From the NCBI RefSeq assembly GCF_910596095.1, contig NC_056538.1:10162001-10226000 (forward strand): 64,000 nucleotides of DNA. The letters run 5' to 3'. Positions 47,901 to 59,803 of this stretch are shown piece by piece. The notes below the pieces were generated by a model that was given only the letters and a program-made list of their open reading frames with translations, searched no databases and was not told where the DNA came from. Numbering within the stretch: position 1 is the first letter of the stretch; every line of letters starts with the position of its first letter. The stretch is from Thunnus maccoyii. Lineage: Eukaryota; Chordata; Actinopteri; Scombriformes; Scombridae. The translations under genes and the position numbers were made by a program.

Positions 47901-50670
47901 TTGGAGCTGAGAAGATTTCAAATGATCTCAAACAGATGAAGCTAAACACATGTTTACAGTGCATCTTACATTTGAGACATGAAGCAAAACATGCAACACA
48001 TTTGAAATCCAAAAATAAAATAAGCTTTCTTACCTTGCCTTGCTTGTCTCAGGGACAACCACTCTCTCCTCTTCCTCCTCCATCTCTTCTTCTTCCTCCT
48101 CGGACTCGTAGTCCACAGACAGCAGGTCTCCCTTCATGGAGCTTAGCTGCATCCCCTGAAAAGCATCCATGACATCAAGAACTTGGCATCAGAACCTTTA
48201 CTTTAACAGCATTAATGTGACTAAAACAGATGTCTCTTTAACTACAAAACCTCTTAGTGATGGATGGAGGGGAAGGGTACATACTGGGTCAATTTGTGCT
48301 TCCTGGTTCTGGTCACCACCATTGGGGGAACCGTCTCCATTCCTTTCACTGTAGTCCAGGTTCTTGGTGCTGCTACCACCCATGTCCCAAACACGCATTT
48401 GTTTCTCACGAGGTTTCTGAGGCTTTGGAGACTTACTATGAGTAAGATGACAGAACATCAGAATTAAGCGATGCAAAACAAGCAGTTAAACATGCTTTAC
48501 ACTAGGAGACAGAGCAAAACCTGATTAGTATAGAAACACACGTATGCCCAATTGATTACTATGGTTCTGAGGTAACATTGTACGCAACACATTTATTAAA
48601 AACAAATCAAATTTTAATGCTCTTTAATTTTAAGCAATACCTTACAAGGATTCACTGGGGATCGATATTATGCACATCACTGAAGTGTATCAAATTTGAA
48701 GGATTTAAAAACACTGCACATTATTTGTCTATAAAGCTCTAATGGGAAAACTGCCAAACTATCTCTGTTCTCTGATCACATCTAAATCCAGCAATTACAA
48801 TGTCAGGTCACAGGACATTTTAAGTTTAGCTGCACCGCATTATCAAGCAGAACTTGGACTGTTTGAATAAAAGGATTAAACAAAATAAATAAAAATGAAA
48901 GGGATTCAGGGTCCTGTGAGCTATTAGTTTTCACAGATTTGTGCATTTCTCTTGACAACATCGTTTTGTGCCTGCTGCTGGTGGTGAGGTACAGTGAGTG
49001 AAACGTAATGTACCTTTATCAACAACATTTACTTGAACTATATCTTGTTAGATATTTCATAAACATGTTTTCTCTTACCTGGATTTTTCAACAGGTCCCG
49101 CTGTGCGCTTACGAAAGAATTCCTCTCTCTTTTTCTGCATGATCTCTTCAGGGGTCAAGCCCTGGTTACCATTCTCAACCATCTTCTGGCCAGCAGATGA
49201 GGCCTTGCCTTGATCCACTTTGACAGGCTCAGCTGCAGGAGCTGGAAAAGATTGGAAATTAAATCAAGTAAGGACTGAAATTGATGATGATGGTGATGAT
49301 GATTATGATGATGCTACATTAGCTATTTAGAACAAGCTTATTTAGAACAACCACGTCTAGCAGCACTTACCCTCCTTTTTGGTATTTTTATTCTTCTTGC
49401 CACCCTGTTCCTTGCCTTTGTCCCCACCCTTCGTCTCAATCATTGACTTCACAGTTTTTTGGGATTTCTCGGACTCCTTGAAGGTCCGCATGGGGGCAGG
49501 GCCTCGAGCTTTGCCGCTCTCCTCTGCCTCTCTTGTGGTTAAACATTTGTTATGTGTCAGCAAGAGCAGAACGAGAAAGGTTATGGTTAGTGATTCTTTT
49601 GATTCTCACAGCTTCATTGGTCATTTTTTTATGATATGGGGTAAACTTTATGATACCACTTGCACTTGAGAATTTCCTGGCAATAACCATGACACACTTG
49701 ACTTAAAGCTACTGAAGTTTGCCATGTACTGGTATAATAAATCAAAGATACATTTATATAACTCACCACAGACACAAAACAATATTATGCCTGCAGTTCT
49801 CCAAGACAAGAAATTCCCTCCATGAGTGAAACTGTTTGTCTTTACCTAAGAAGCATCTTGAAGTCATCTTCGAATTCAAAGTTATTGCTGAGAAGCTTCA
49901 ACGCTCCCTTTTGCTCCAGCTCATTCTTATAACGATCCCTAAAATGAAGCTGAACGTCATCTATGAACTTGTCCACATAGGTCAGCGTCAGGATCTTTTG
50001 AAAACCCACCTGGGTTACAAAAAAAGGGGTAAAGATCGTTAACGTGTAAAGATAAAGACAACATGCAGCCCACAACCTGGTAGTATTTGGTTTTCATTCA
50101 TTCAGTGTGTGAGTAAGAAACTTACCACAAAAATCAACTCAAACTCATTATCCAGCTTGTATTTAAGACTCAGGGCCTCATGAGTAAATGAATTGTTCCC
50201 ACTTCGCTCCTGAAACATCACAAACATCGTTGACATGTCAACGGGAGATAAACACACATGTCGTTGTTACAGCTGCTACATCTTTAGCCTTCTGTGCCTT
50301 CTAAACAATGTGTAAGAAGTCACTGTAGCACAAACTATAAACAAAAAACAGCTTACAATTCGTAATAAGGAGAATTTAGGCTATTTACACCTCAGAAGGT
50401 CCCTTGTTTAGTACACTAACGTTACGCAATAAGCTAGCGTTTGCTGCTACCTATTAGCGTTAGCATTAGCTGTCAAAGCCATACCGAGAATTAGAAAAAC
50501 GCAGATAAGTTAACTGTCACAGGTTTCCACCTGTCATTGAGGCTCACCTGTAGGATCACGGAGCGGATCAAGGCGTTGACAGGCCCGGTGAAGGATTCAG
50601 TGACTCCAGCTCCCTGAAAACACCACAACACTATCCCCCCTTTGCTGAAGATGGTGAAGAAATCGAGCAT
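45000..50670 (-). CDS. srpra: Signal recognition particle receptor subunit alpha (SR-alpha)
   Basis: GTPase receptor that docks SRP-ribosome complexes at the ER. Minus-strand exons: 50548-50670, 50126-50209, 49846-50009, 49371-49531, 49079-49241, 48285-48435, 48034-48155, 47785-47906, 47610-47696, 46894-47066, 46094-46307, 45732-45895, 45322-45420, 45000-45128. All phases fit; 651 aa (human 638). The N-terminal longin-like SRX domain ([12 protein letters not shown]...) binds SR-beta. A lysine-rich charged linker follows, then a run of Glu encoded near 48060-48110. The NG domain contains [16 protein letters not shown]-loop GVNGVGKST (438-446), DTAGR (533-537) and TKFD (601-604), ending AVVSALMKA-stop. 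A noncoding exon at 50807 to about 50880 splices to 50685, 15 bases before the ATG. It ends tail-to-tail with fam118b. Confidence 0.97.
49281..49313 (+). repeat. srpra: (GAT)n microsatellite in srpra intron
   Basis: Imperfect GAT/GGT trinucleotide run between srpra exons 4 and 5. Confidence 0.85.
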
Positions 50671-50880
50671 CTTGCCACCACGTATCTAGATTTAAAAAGC
50701 AAACACGGAGGGAAAAAAAGGTGAAACTAAAGCCCTGCGTCAAATTGAAAGTTTCGTAACGCATTTTAAAGCGCTAGTGCCTGCTCTTACAAGAATTAAA
50801 TCTTACCAGATAATACTTGAATAGATAGTAAATCCCCCACCAGTGAGAAACTGTTTTAGACACGTCAGATGCAGAACCAG
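50671..50880 (-). other. srpra: srpra 5' UTR: noncoding exon and intron
   Basis: Minus-strand exon 50807 to about 50880 ends with a GTAAGA donor. The acceptor (AAATCTAG) precedes 50685, placing a 121-base intron in the 5' UTR, 15 bases before the start codon. The transcription start is inferred. Confidence 0.55.
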
Positions 50881-50970
50881 GAAGTGACGTTTTCTTCCGG
50901 CGTTTTTTTTTTTTTTAAATGAATTTTGCGCATGCGTTGTCTGATGACACAGCCTGCCAACTTGACGTCA
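50877..50970 (-). promoter_or_regulatory. srpra: srpra promoter: ETS, NRF1 and CRE-type sites
   Basis: Just upstream of the noncoding first exon of srpra are GGAAGTG (about 50880) and CTTCCGG (50894-50900), both ETS-family cores. Next are TGCGCATGCGT (50927-50937), a near-perfect NRF1 palindrome, and TGACGTCA (50963-50970), a perfect cAMP response element. No TATA box is evident. This is a typical TATA-less housekeeping promoter, as expected for an essential ER-targeting gene. Sites are recognised by sequence only. Confidence 0.6.
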
Positions 50971-52398
50971 GCACAACTCCCCCAGCCAACATGGGTACTT
51001 AACATAATAGATGTATTTTTAAAGTGTATTTTATTGTAGTTAAGTACACATTTGTGATACTTTATCTGACATCATGCGTTAGTGTTTTTTTTTTACCAGT
51101 CTCTTCTGAAAACCTTAAAAACCTTTCTATTCAGGAAGGCTTTTTCATCTTAACGATTATCATTATTATTTTCTTTATGTTGTTTGTCCTATGTTATTAA
51201 TGCTATAGCACTTTGAGTTTCACAATGAATGCAAAGTGTGGAACAAATTAAACCTTTCATTATTTTATATTAATATTATTACATGCAAAAAAGTGAGACG
51301 TTCATAAAATGTGATGGCATTGTTATGGATTAAACTACCCTGGGTCAGTTTAACCTGCTGTAGGGCACAGGTGCAGAAATGAACTGTGGGTCTTTACCTT
51401 CATTAAAGGCCTTCATCATTTCAGTTCATAGTTTGCTGTAGATGTGCATGAATTATTTTCAAACAAATGTTTCCAGGGAGATTGGAGCCTTTGCTCCCAT
51501 GTGGCAGTTGCCCAGTTGGTAATATTTCTTATAATATGGTACTACTTTCATTTTTACATAGCCAACGGAAAAATGAAGTGAGTTACTTCTTGTGTAAACA
51601 GGACCATATTGTGGTCAGTTTTAAGCACGTGCTTCACCAACTTTTTAATGACCCAACAAGAAAGACAGTCCATAAAATCCCACATGACTTCCTCTAATGT
51701 GAAAATGCTTTAGCTACAGTGGTTATATCATTTATCATTAGTTGGTCACTCTACCCCAACATTAGCCTATATTGCATATACATTTTGCCAATATTACTTA
51801 TTTTTACTTACTTACTTAATTTTACTTGTATGAATATTTTTTTATAATCTGGTATTACTTTTACTTAGCCTAAGTAAAGGAAGTGAGTTACTTCTTCTTG
51901 GGTAGACATGACCATACTGTTTGTGGTTTTAAGAATGTGCTTCCGACTTTTTAAATAGCTCAACGAGAAAGCCACTCCATAAAATCCAACATATGCTAAT
52001 GATTTCCCGTAATGTGAAAATTTAGTTACAGTGGTTTTATCATTTATCATTAGTTGGTCACTTTACTCTGGGCAAGGACTGCAGACAGGGGATCAGAAAG
52101 TAGTATAACCGTAACCTATGAAATGTTGTTTTTGTTGAAAATAATTATATTGAACTTGTCCATATACCTACTTCTGACAAAGGGTTAACTGCCCGCTCAG
52201 TGAAGTATGAAATTTGAGACATTTTGCATCAGAAATTTGGTTGCACATGTTGTGGCTCCACTTTCAGCAGCCAGCAACTTCCTTCTATTTATAGCAATAT
52301 CACAGAGACAAAGTTTTCACTTCGTCTTTGTTACATTCGTTCGCTGTCGTTGGACTATGTCACATTGTTGCAACAATGATTTGTTCAGCTACCATCTG
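50971..52398. other. srpra-tirap intergenic region
   Basis: AT-rich spacer without coding sequence. It contains the diverged tandem duplication at 51538-52071. The tirap promoter and 5' leader are presumed to lie at about 52100-52476. Confidence 0.5.
51538..52071 (+). repeat. Diverged ~310-bp tandem duplication
   Basis: 51538-51760 and 51848-52071 share GAAGTGAGTTACTTCTT, GGTTTTAAG/CAGTTTTAAGCA with GTGCTTC, CCATAAAATCC, AATGTGAAAAT, and a long run ending TATCATTTATCATTAGTTGG. Spacing is about 310 bases. Confidence 0.8.
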
Positions 52399-52411
52399 TG
52401 ATTCCTGGACC

Positions 52412-52471
52412 ATGTGCGCAATGAGTCAGACAAATCATTTAAAAAATATGAGACCATCAAAATTTTATTGA
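52412..52471 (+). other. Upstream ORF in the tirap leader
   Basis: A 19-codon ORF (ATG TGC GCA ATG ... TGA) with A at -3 lies in the presumed 5' leader. It ends five bases before the in-frame ATG at 52477 and 50 bases before the preferred start at 52522. The transcription start has not been mapped, so its presence in the mRNA is inferred. Confidence 0.4.
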
Positions 52472-52521
52472 CTGGAATGATCTTGGAGAGGCGTGACAAA
52501 CATGACAATGCCGTTAACAAC

Positions 52522-53827
52522 ATGCTTGGTGAGTTAAAGTTTCAGCCATTCAATTTGTAATGTGAAACTTATCTTTGATTCCTTTTTTTTTTTGGGTCAG
52601 GGCAGGGTTGTTGATCTGTAGCTATGCTTTATTTCCTCCCTCTGTTCGTCTTGAATTGTGAGGAGATTACACTTTTGTGGAATAGATGAAAATTGTTCCG
52701 AATACACATTGTTAATGGCGCTATACAGTACATATTAATGTTAATGCTTTCACAGCCTTTATGGCTCATTGCTTGAAGAATTCACAAGTATTTTAAAAGT
52801 CAGTATTAAGTCAGAAATATATACAGATTGTCTTCTTTCTGTTTCAGGCTGGTTCCAAAAACTCTTGAAATCAAGAGAATCATCATCAACATGTGAACAA
52901 GAAACCAAAGTGACAAAAAATTCATTGACTTCTGTTAGCAGTTTATCATCTTCATTTACATCATCATCCTGTTCTTCATCATCATCACCAGGGACAACCC
53001 CCTCTAAACCACCACAGCTACAGTCTGCTCTGAGCTCATCGCTGCGATGGAGTCTAAAATATGATGTGTTAGTGTGCCACAGCTTAGAGCCCAGTGACAC
53101 TGAACAGGCTGTACGCCTGGTCTCTTTCCTGGAGGCCTCGCCCCGCAGCCTTCGGTGCTTTCTTTTGCACAGGGACATCTGTCCAGGAGGTGCATTTTCC
53201 ACAGAATTATGTGAGGCTGTACAGAACAGCCACTTGAGGGCTCTGCTTATCACTCCTAACTTCCTGCAGGATGATTGGTGCATGTATGTGATGAACCAGG
53301 CTCTGGCAGAAGGGCAAATGTTCAATCGCATACTTCCGCTGGTTCACAACTTGCCACACTCTCTGTACCCTCAGGAACTGAAGTTTTATTTCTACATCGA
53401 CCTGAGCAAGAATCCTGACCGATGTTATACTCTTGTCAACAAAACTGTGCTCAAGTGTGAGTAATGGAAAAAAAAGTTCTTTTGGCTCAAATTAAACATA
53501 ATTTGAGCCTGGTCTTAGGCCCAAATTTGAAATGAAATCTGTTGAGATCTTTTTTCAGTCGTGGTCTTAAGTTAACCCATGACAATATCAGTGGCCAACT
53601 GTTTTTTTTCCTCTCCTGACAAATGTCGAATTAGCATTTTGGTTACTTTGGCTCAGCAAAAAAGGAGGCAATCTGCAAATGATTTAAACATTTTTGGAGG
53701 AGAATCGATCTTTAATAATATCCACTTGTTTTCTTCTCCAGACCTGCAAGACATGGTTAAAAATGAGAAGACACTTGATTGCAACATGGACAGCTCTAGC
53801 AGTGGATTAAGTGGGGAGACCAGCTAA
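52522..53827 (+). CDS. tirap: TIRAP (MAL), TIR-domain adaptor of Toll-like receptors
   Basis: Cytosolic bridging adaptor that links TLR2/TLR4-type receptors to MyD88. Exons: 52522-52528, 52848-53456, 53742-53827; joined 233 aa. Only seven coding bases (ATG CTT G) are in the first exon, giving MLGWFQKLLKSR, which aligns with the MADWFRQTLLKK segment of human TIRAP. An in-frame ATG at 52477 would add 15 residues (248 aa); an in-frame stop lies at 52399. A Ser/Thr-rich linker (residues 14-67) precedes the TIR domain (about 74-210): YDVLVCHS box 1, RDICPGGAF BB loop with Pro115 (the proline required for signalling in mammals), then LLITPNFLQDDWC and FYFYIDLSKN. The last exon adds a polar tail ending SGLSGETS. 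AATAAA at 54256 is a likely poly(A) signal. Human TIRAP is also a short neighbour of SRPRA/FAM118B. Confidence 0.93.
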
Positions 53828-54255
53828 AATCAAAGTATGATCTTGCTGAGACAATTCCGCTGGACGTGAAAGAAGACAGATGAAAGCTTCAAGGACGTTT
53901 GCTGTCATCAAGGCAACAGTAATTAAAGAATGAGATGAAGGGCATGAGGCTCCAAATGGAAAAACAATGCTGCTATTGACTGACTTCAACTTTAACCAAC
54001 CTTTCATCACATTGTGTCAGTAAAATGAAGCTACGGTTTTACTACTTAGACTTTTCTTCACTCTTTATTTGTGCTTGATCAATATTGGGTGTGGATGTTC
54101 ATACAGTGAGCAGGAAACTACTCACTCCACTTATTTTCTGTAACATATCCAGAGAAGTGCAATGTACTTCTTTAGATACATATTGTGATCATTTGTCTTG
54201 ATAGTCTCATCTTGCAACCCACTCAGTTGAATTGCACCCCATCATTTAAGTGTAC

Positions 54256-54261
54256 AATAAA
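54256..54261 (+). terminator. tirap: tirap poly(A) signal
   Basis: AATAAA 429 bases after the tirap stop, followed within 40 bases by GT-rich sequence. No coding potential lies between the stop and this site. Confidence 0.55.
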
Positions 54262-54593
54262 GGGGACTATAGCACCATAAATGCATGTGATCCTCCTTTT
54301 AACAGAGTAAAAAACAGCAGTACTGTGTTAGGATGAAAATATTGTGATACAGATCATTTTACCACTAGGTGGAGTACTTTTCTATAGTATCCAGTAGAGA
54401 ATGGTAGTGAGGGAATGTCAGAGTTGATCTAGCTGGTACTGTATCTCTATGTCCATCATGTGCGTGTCTGCCTGTCATAGGCTACTTTCAGGGACAAATT
54501 TAAGACTTAAGACCAATTGATTGGGGACGACTTGTCCAATCAGGCACAAAAGCTGTGTCCTCAATGGGGAAAAGGCTGATTTTTGGGTCAGTG

Positions 54594-54665
54594 ATTAAGG
54601 TTAGGTTAAGGGTAGGGGTAAGGGTTAGGTTTAGTCGAGCAGTGGTTATGGTTAGGGCTAGGATA
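54594..54665 (+). repeat. Degenerate telomere-like (TTAGGG-type) repeat
   Basis: Runs of GGTTAGG, TAAGGGT, AGGGTTAGG and GGTTAGGGC. Such tracts are common within teleost interspersed repeats and do not by themselves mark a former chromosome end. Confidence 0.6.
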
Positions 54666-55062
54666 AGTCTGACATTAATGTAAGTCTATGTAATGTCCCC
54701 AAAAGTTACCTAGGACAGCGTGTGTGTGGTTTTGTGTGAGTGTGTGTGAGAGTGAGATAAAAGGGAGAAGACGCACCCACAATAACAGTTGACTATGATA
54801 TAGCCTCTCTGCTGAACAGAACTTTAAGGAATAGAGAAGCAGTGTAATTCCTGTTGAGAAAACACCTTTATACTTCCCGCTACTTTCTATGAACAATCTC
54901 TTAAACACAGCAGGAGGTCAGACTTACAGCTCTGATCCGCTGGCATATTCTAAGGCAGAATATTTCTGACTGAGTGGTTTTAGCTCAGCTATTCGGAAGA
55001 GTCTGAACATGTCGAAAATTTGGAAGGAACACCCTTTCTCCTTCATCCAAAGAAAAACTTTC

Positions 55063-56553
55063 AACTCCCTGTTATGTATGATCAAGTTACTTTTGAACCG
55101 TAATAGGTTACATATTACTAGTTGCCCTATTAAAATTGTAATAAGTTATATTATTATATAAGTTATTATAATTTTAATTACTTCAGCATAGTAATATAAC
55201 TTATTTCATTACTTTTCTAAGAAATGTTTTAATCTGGGAAATAAAGCTGATTTGAGCACATACTGCCAAATGAATAGAGCCTGTGTAAAAGCAGAGACAG
55301 CTGCTTGTAAGCCAGTAGCATAGGCAGAAACCACAGACCAATCATACTTTATAGGTTCTGAAATATGTTAACCAAAATAGGCCGTTAAAACAATACTTGC
55401 CTGAATGCACCACAGTTTAATCATACAAGCCTTATACATCATCAGAGGTAAAGTTGCAGGCACCAAGATCAACATTAATAGCATTGTGTAGCCTGGCATG
55501 GCAGCCACATATTCACACACACTGACAGATGCAGCATCATTAATCAAGCATATGGACAGAGGTACACCAGCACCAACATGCTCAGTAACGTTAAAAATGA
55601 CACCTGAACATAGCCGGGCACGGCAGCTACATAAACCACACACACACACACACACACATACACACACACACAGATGGCAGACACAGCAACATCAACATAA
55701 AATCCAATTGTGCACCCAACAAAACTATACCCAATAAACCATAATATTAAAACAGGCAATAGGCTACTACAGTTGGAAATGGTGAATTAGCTTAACTTTG
55801 ATGATTACAGCAGGAGACGATGGGCCTTGGTGTTGCACACTGAAATTATTTCATTGCAGTCCAATGATTCAGTCACATACTGCTGCTGACAGGGAAAGGG
55901 CCGAATTAGCAGCCACATACGTGTCATTGCTACTTGGCACTTGTTGAGGAGAAACTTGTGCAGGAATAGGTGTCTGGGTTGAGAGTGATGTCTAAACCTG
56001 AGCTGAATTCTCTTCCTCCTGCTCCTCACGTCTTTTTGTGACAAACTTGGGCAAACTGCTTTGTTTCGCCATACTTTTCATCTTAACCTACTTTAAAAGC
56101 AGCTAGTTAGCAGACAGCAGGCTTCTACTCTTCTGTGCAATGTGCGGGATGTACACTGAGCGAAAGGAGAGGGGCTGTTTGCAACCTGGCATTTGCAAAA
56201 TGCACTGCCACAAAATTCTGATGTATCAACATCATGTGGTGCACTCAAATTTGTCCCAAACATGGATGTATCCGTGGTCCCAAAGGCTTTCCTGAGTGCT
56301 GACCCGCGTTGTCCGGAGATATGCCAAAGGAAAGCATTCCTGCATGGTGAAAAAAGCAAAAGAATGAATATAAGCTTTTTACCAAAAAGAATATTTTCGG
56401 ATGTAACCCCTTTGTAATAACCAACATTTTCATTAGTAATAGTGATTTAATTACATATTTTTTCTCAGTAACTGTAATGGATTACAATTTTATTCATTTT
56501 GTAATTGTATAGTGTAACACTGTTACATGTAACTGGTTACTCCCCAACAGTGT
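55063..56553. mobile_element. Probable non-autonomous DNA transposon
   Basis: The left end (AAGTTACTTTTGAACCGTAA, then GGTTACATATTACTAG) and the right end (TGTTACATGTAACTGGTTAC, then TCCCCAACAGTG) are imperfect inverted repeats of the TTACATGTAAC-type motif. A CCCCAACAGTG terminus is common among fish elements. The interior contains a CA microsatellite and no transposase frame. The left boundary is approximate. Confidence 0.5.
55636..55672 (+). repeat. (CA)n microsatellite
   Basis: CA run with a single TA interruption inside the transposon-like element. Confidence 0.9.
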
Positions 56554-57156
56554 GTATGATTACTGGCAGTGCTTCTTTTCAGATAGTTGGCAATCAACTG
56601 GATCATAACCTTTGTGTTCCTATAGTATTATCTTTTGACGCGTGCACCCCCCCCCTTGCATAAGGCACCATCTGTTTCCACGAAGTGCTTTATGCTTTCT
56701 TTTTATGAGTTTTATTAATGCTGTATCACCATCCCCCAAACAACAGACATTTAGTGCCACAATAAAAGACCCATGATAATCGCCTCTTTTGTGGCAAGCC
56801 AACATTGTAACATATAAATTGAGACTAATCTCTGAAAGGCACAGATGTTCTATGAGGCTTTTGTTGTTACCATAACAAGTCATCCTTCCGATGACACACA
56901 CACGCACACAGTGTGAGATGTGAGATCTGAATGCTTACTGAAAGGCAATTTCACATTTAACATAATATAAACTGTTATATGAAAAGTAACTGTGATATCA
57001 TTAGCCAAGACACATCATACACATATAAAGCTATCTTTCATTTTTATTTGAGAAGGTTACAATCTGCACTGGAAAATATCATACAGATGCAAAATATCAT
57101 ACATAACTTAAATATAGAAGTTTTATTATTTCAAGTTATTTCAACCTAAAATTTCT

Positions 57157-57173
57157 AAAAAAAAAAAAAAAAA
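57157..57173 (+). repeat. Poly(A) run
   Basis: Seventeen consecutive A in AT-rich intergenic DNA. No retrotransposon body is recognisable beside it. Confidence 0.8.
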
Positions 57174-59803
57174 TTCATTTCAATACCATTTCAGAACTCA
57201 TATTTATGAGTTGAAGTCTTTTGACTTGAAATAATGAGTTGAATGAATGAATGAACTGTTTCTACAGAAGTTTTTGTGAAGTTTGAAGAAAACAAACATA
57301 ATAGAAACTGACTGTGTGTCTTTAATACATGTTAAAATAAGTAATGGTAGTTATTTTCATCATCAACAATAAAAACAATGCAAACCATGATGAGGGATAA
57401 TACTGAATTCAGTCCCTACCCCGTACACTACAATGACAATGTCACTGAGTGCAGCGTTGCATGTATACTTTGCACTCTATGACTCTCTGACTCTACAGAG
57501 CCACAACAGCAGACGAAGCTACAAGTTGGTAGTTCCAAATACCTGTTTAATGAATGAGCATTTCTAAATCCACTGAACAAAGACAGGATGTTGACACAAT
57601 GTGTAATATTTAGTCAAGGTAACTTTTGGTGGTGTTACAAGAACCATTTGTTGATTTAACCAAAAATTTTAAAGCGGCCATTTCACTCATAATTAAAGTT
57701 GTTGTTGAAACAACAAGTTACATTTTACAATGTGTGATTTATTAAAATGTTTAGAAAAATTTTGATTCGGATGAAATAGGACACGATTCAGTGTACAGTA
57801 GAGTTCATTTTGAAATTGTGACAAAATATATTCATCATCAAAATATATGCTGCTGGAACTGAAGTGCATGTGAACAGAGATGCAATTGCTTAGCTTAGAG
57901 AAAAAGTGTAACTACAAACAACATAGTGACTACAAATGGAGAAGATAAACCCCATGGCTACAAAACAGCTTTGAATAATGCTACAAAGCTGATGGGAAAT
58001 TAAGGGAATGATTAGATGTTTAATAACTTTTTAAGTCATATTAAGCTAACACCAAAAGGCAGCAGTGTAACATTATGTACTAGCATCTAACAGGATATTG
58101 CTTGCATATGGAAGTTTAGCCAGGTAACCCAGCTAGCTAAATTGGCTAACCTCATGCTTTTGACATGTTTGTCTTATTTGGAGTATTAAAATTACTATCC
58201 ATCCAAGGACACACAATATAACAACAGAACACTTTTGATAGTCACGTCCTGTCAATTTTGAATGGCTTTAGGCCAGCTAAATGCGGTGCATTTGCAATTT
58301 CTTCTGGTTAATTTTAAGTTAAAGATGAAAAAAACAAAAGGTTCTGGCTTCAGTAAATTCTGGACAGTGGTCTGTCAGTTTGGATACATTTCAACCTGGA
58401 GGCAGTTTGTTGATGTTTTAAACTAATTAAAACTAGACTAAAATGTTCACAAAGTTTTTGTTAACTAATCTATGGATGATTGACTAAAACAAGTTTAAAA
58501 CGGGGAGTGTTTTTGTCGACAAAGACTGAAAATTGACTAAAATGAAGTTGACTAAATACGACTAAAACTCACATGTACTTTTGATCTCAGGACTAAGACT
58601 AAGACTAAATCTAAAAATGACTCACATGAACTGTTGGAAAGCCCCTGAATGGGTGTGCTAGCTATGTGTCAGTATCCTTAACCTTTCAGCATGAAGCAAG
58701 AAGAGAAAGAGAGGAGAAAGTGCAGGCTGTATGATGGCAAGCTGGTGTAAATTGGACCACCAACAGTATGGAAAAGCACTCAGCTGTAAGTCAGCATGGT
58801 GGTCTCTACTGGGTGTGGCAGTACTGACCTGGACGTTTCTATCTGTGGTGAGTAAATTCAGCTTGCAGTGAAGCACCAGCTGGGTTAATTAAAGGAAAGC
58901 AGGAGATCCAAACATTTTATTGGGTTTCTAGTGAAATTTAGCCATACAGTGAAATGAGACGTGAGAGGGCTGTTAGTAAAACTGAGCACAAAAATGTAAA
59001 CCCACATGCCTACAGCATGAACATGTACAGCAACACTACTTGTTAGATGCAGTCAGATACATTTTTCACCATCTACTTTTCCTGCAAACAAATATGCTTT
59101 ACAAATTAAATGTTAAATTTCTTTGATTGTAATTTTGCTTTGTGTTTATATTTTACGTTTCTATATTTATATGCTTTTTTTATGCTGCCTTTCTATGAAA
59201 CCACCGTATTTTTGTGGGACAATAAAGATTTGATCTTCTTTTGACCACAACTATGATCACACACTGAGTTACAAAATGCTCAAAATAGGATTACATTATG
59301 TCAATTTTATGGAAAGACACATTGTTCTCTACTATTTTCTGCATTTGGTGCAGAGAGAATGTATAGTACCCATTGTATGCTGAGTCACACATGAATTATG
59401 GACACCACAACTTGATAATGAAACGCTGCAGTGGAATTAGAAGGCCTGTAAAGGAGTGATGCACTCTTAGATTATTTACAGAACCCTGACATTGGCTTTG
59501 GTCCTGAGCCAGCAAACATTTATCCAACATATAATCTTTGGTTCGCCCAAAACAATCCTGTTGCCAGCAGATACATTAGAGGAGATCTTTATACGCCGGT
59601 TATTCACAATCTAATAGAAGACTTAGGTTCAAAAATAAAGCATTATCAGTTCTTCTCATTATATCCAACTTTTTTCTTACAAAAATCTAAAAAGAAATCT
59701 ACACAGATTTATTCAACTTTTTTTCCAAACAAAATTATACATAGACAATGTTGCCATGGTGGTGGTTATTATATTGTATTTCTTCTGTAAATCTAGCCTC
59801 TAA

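Larger units (their letters stand above)
54262..59700. other. Gene-poor region
   Basis: No convincing exon on either strand. It contains telomere-like repeats (54594), a transposon-like element (55063-56553), a CA microsatellite (55636-55672) and a poly(A) run (57157). The rest is AT-rich unique DNA. Confidence 0.5.

Noticed and set aside
52759-53331. 190-codon open frame on the minus strand
   Set aside because: Antisense shadow of the tirap main exon; its composition follows the sense codons and no family similarity is evident.
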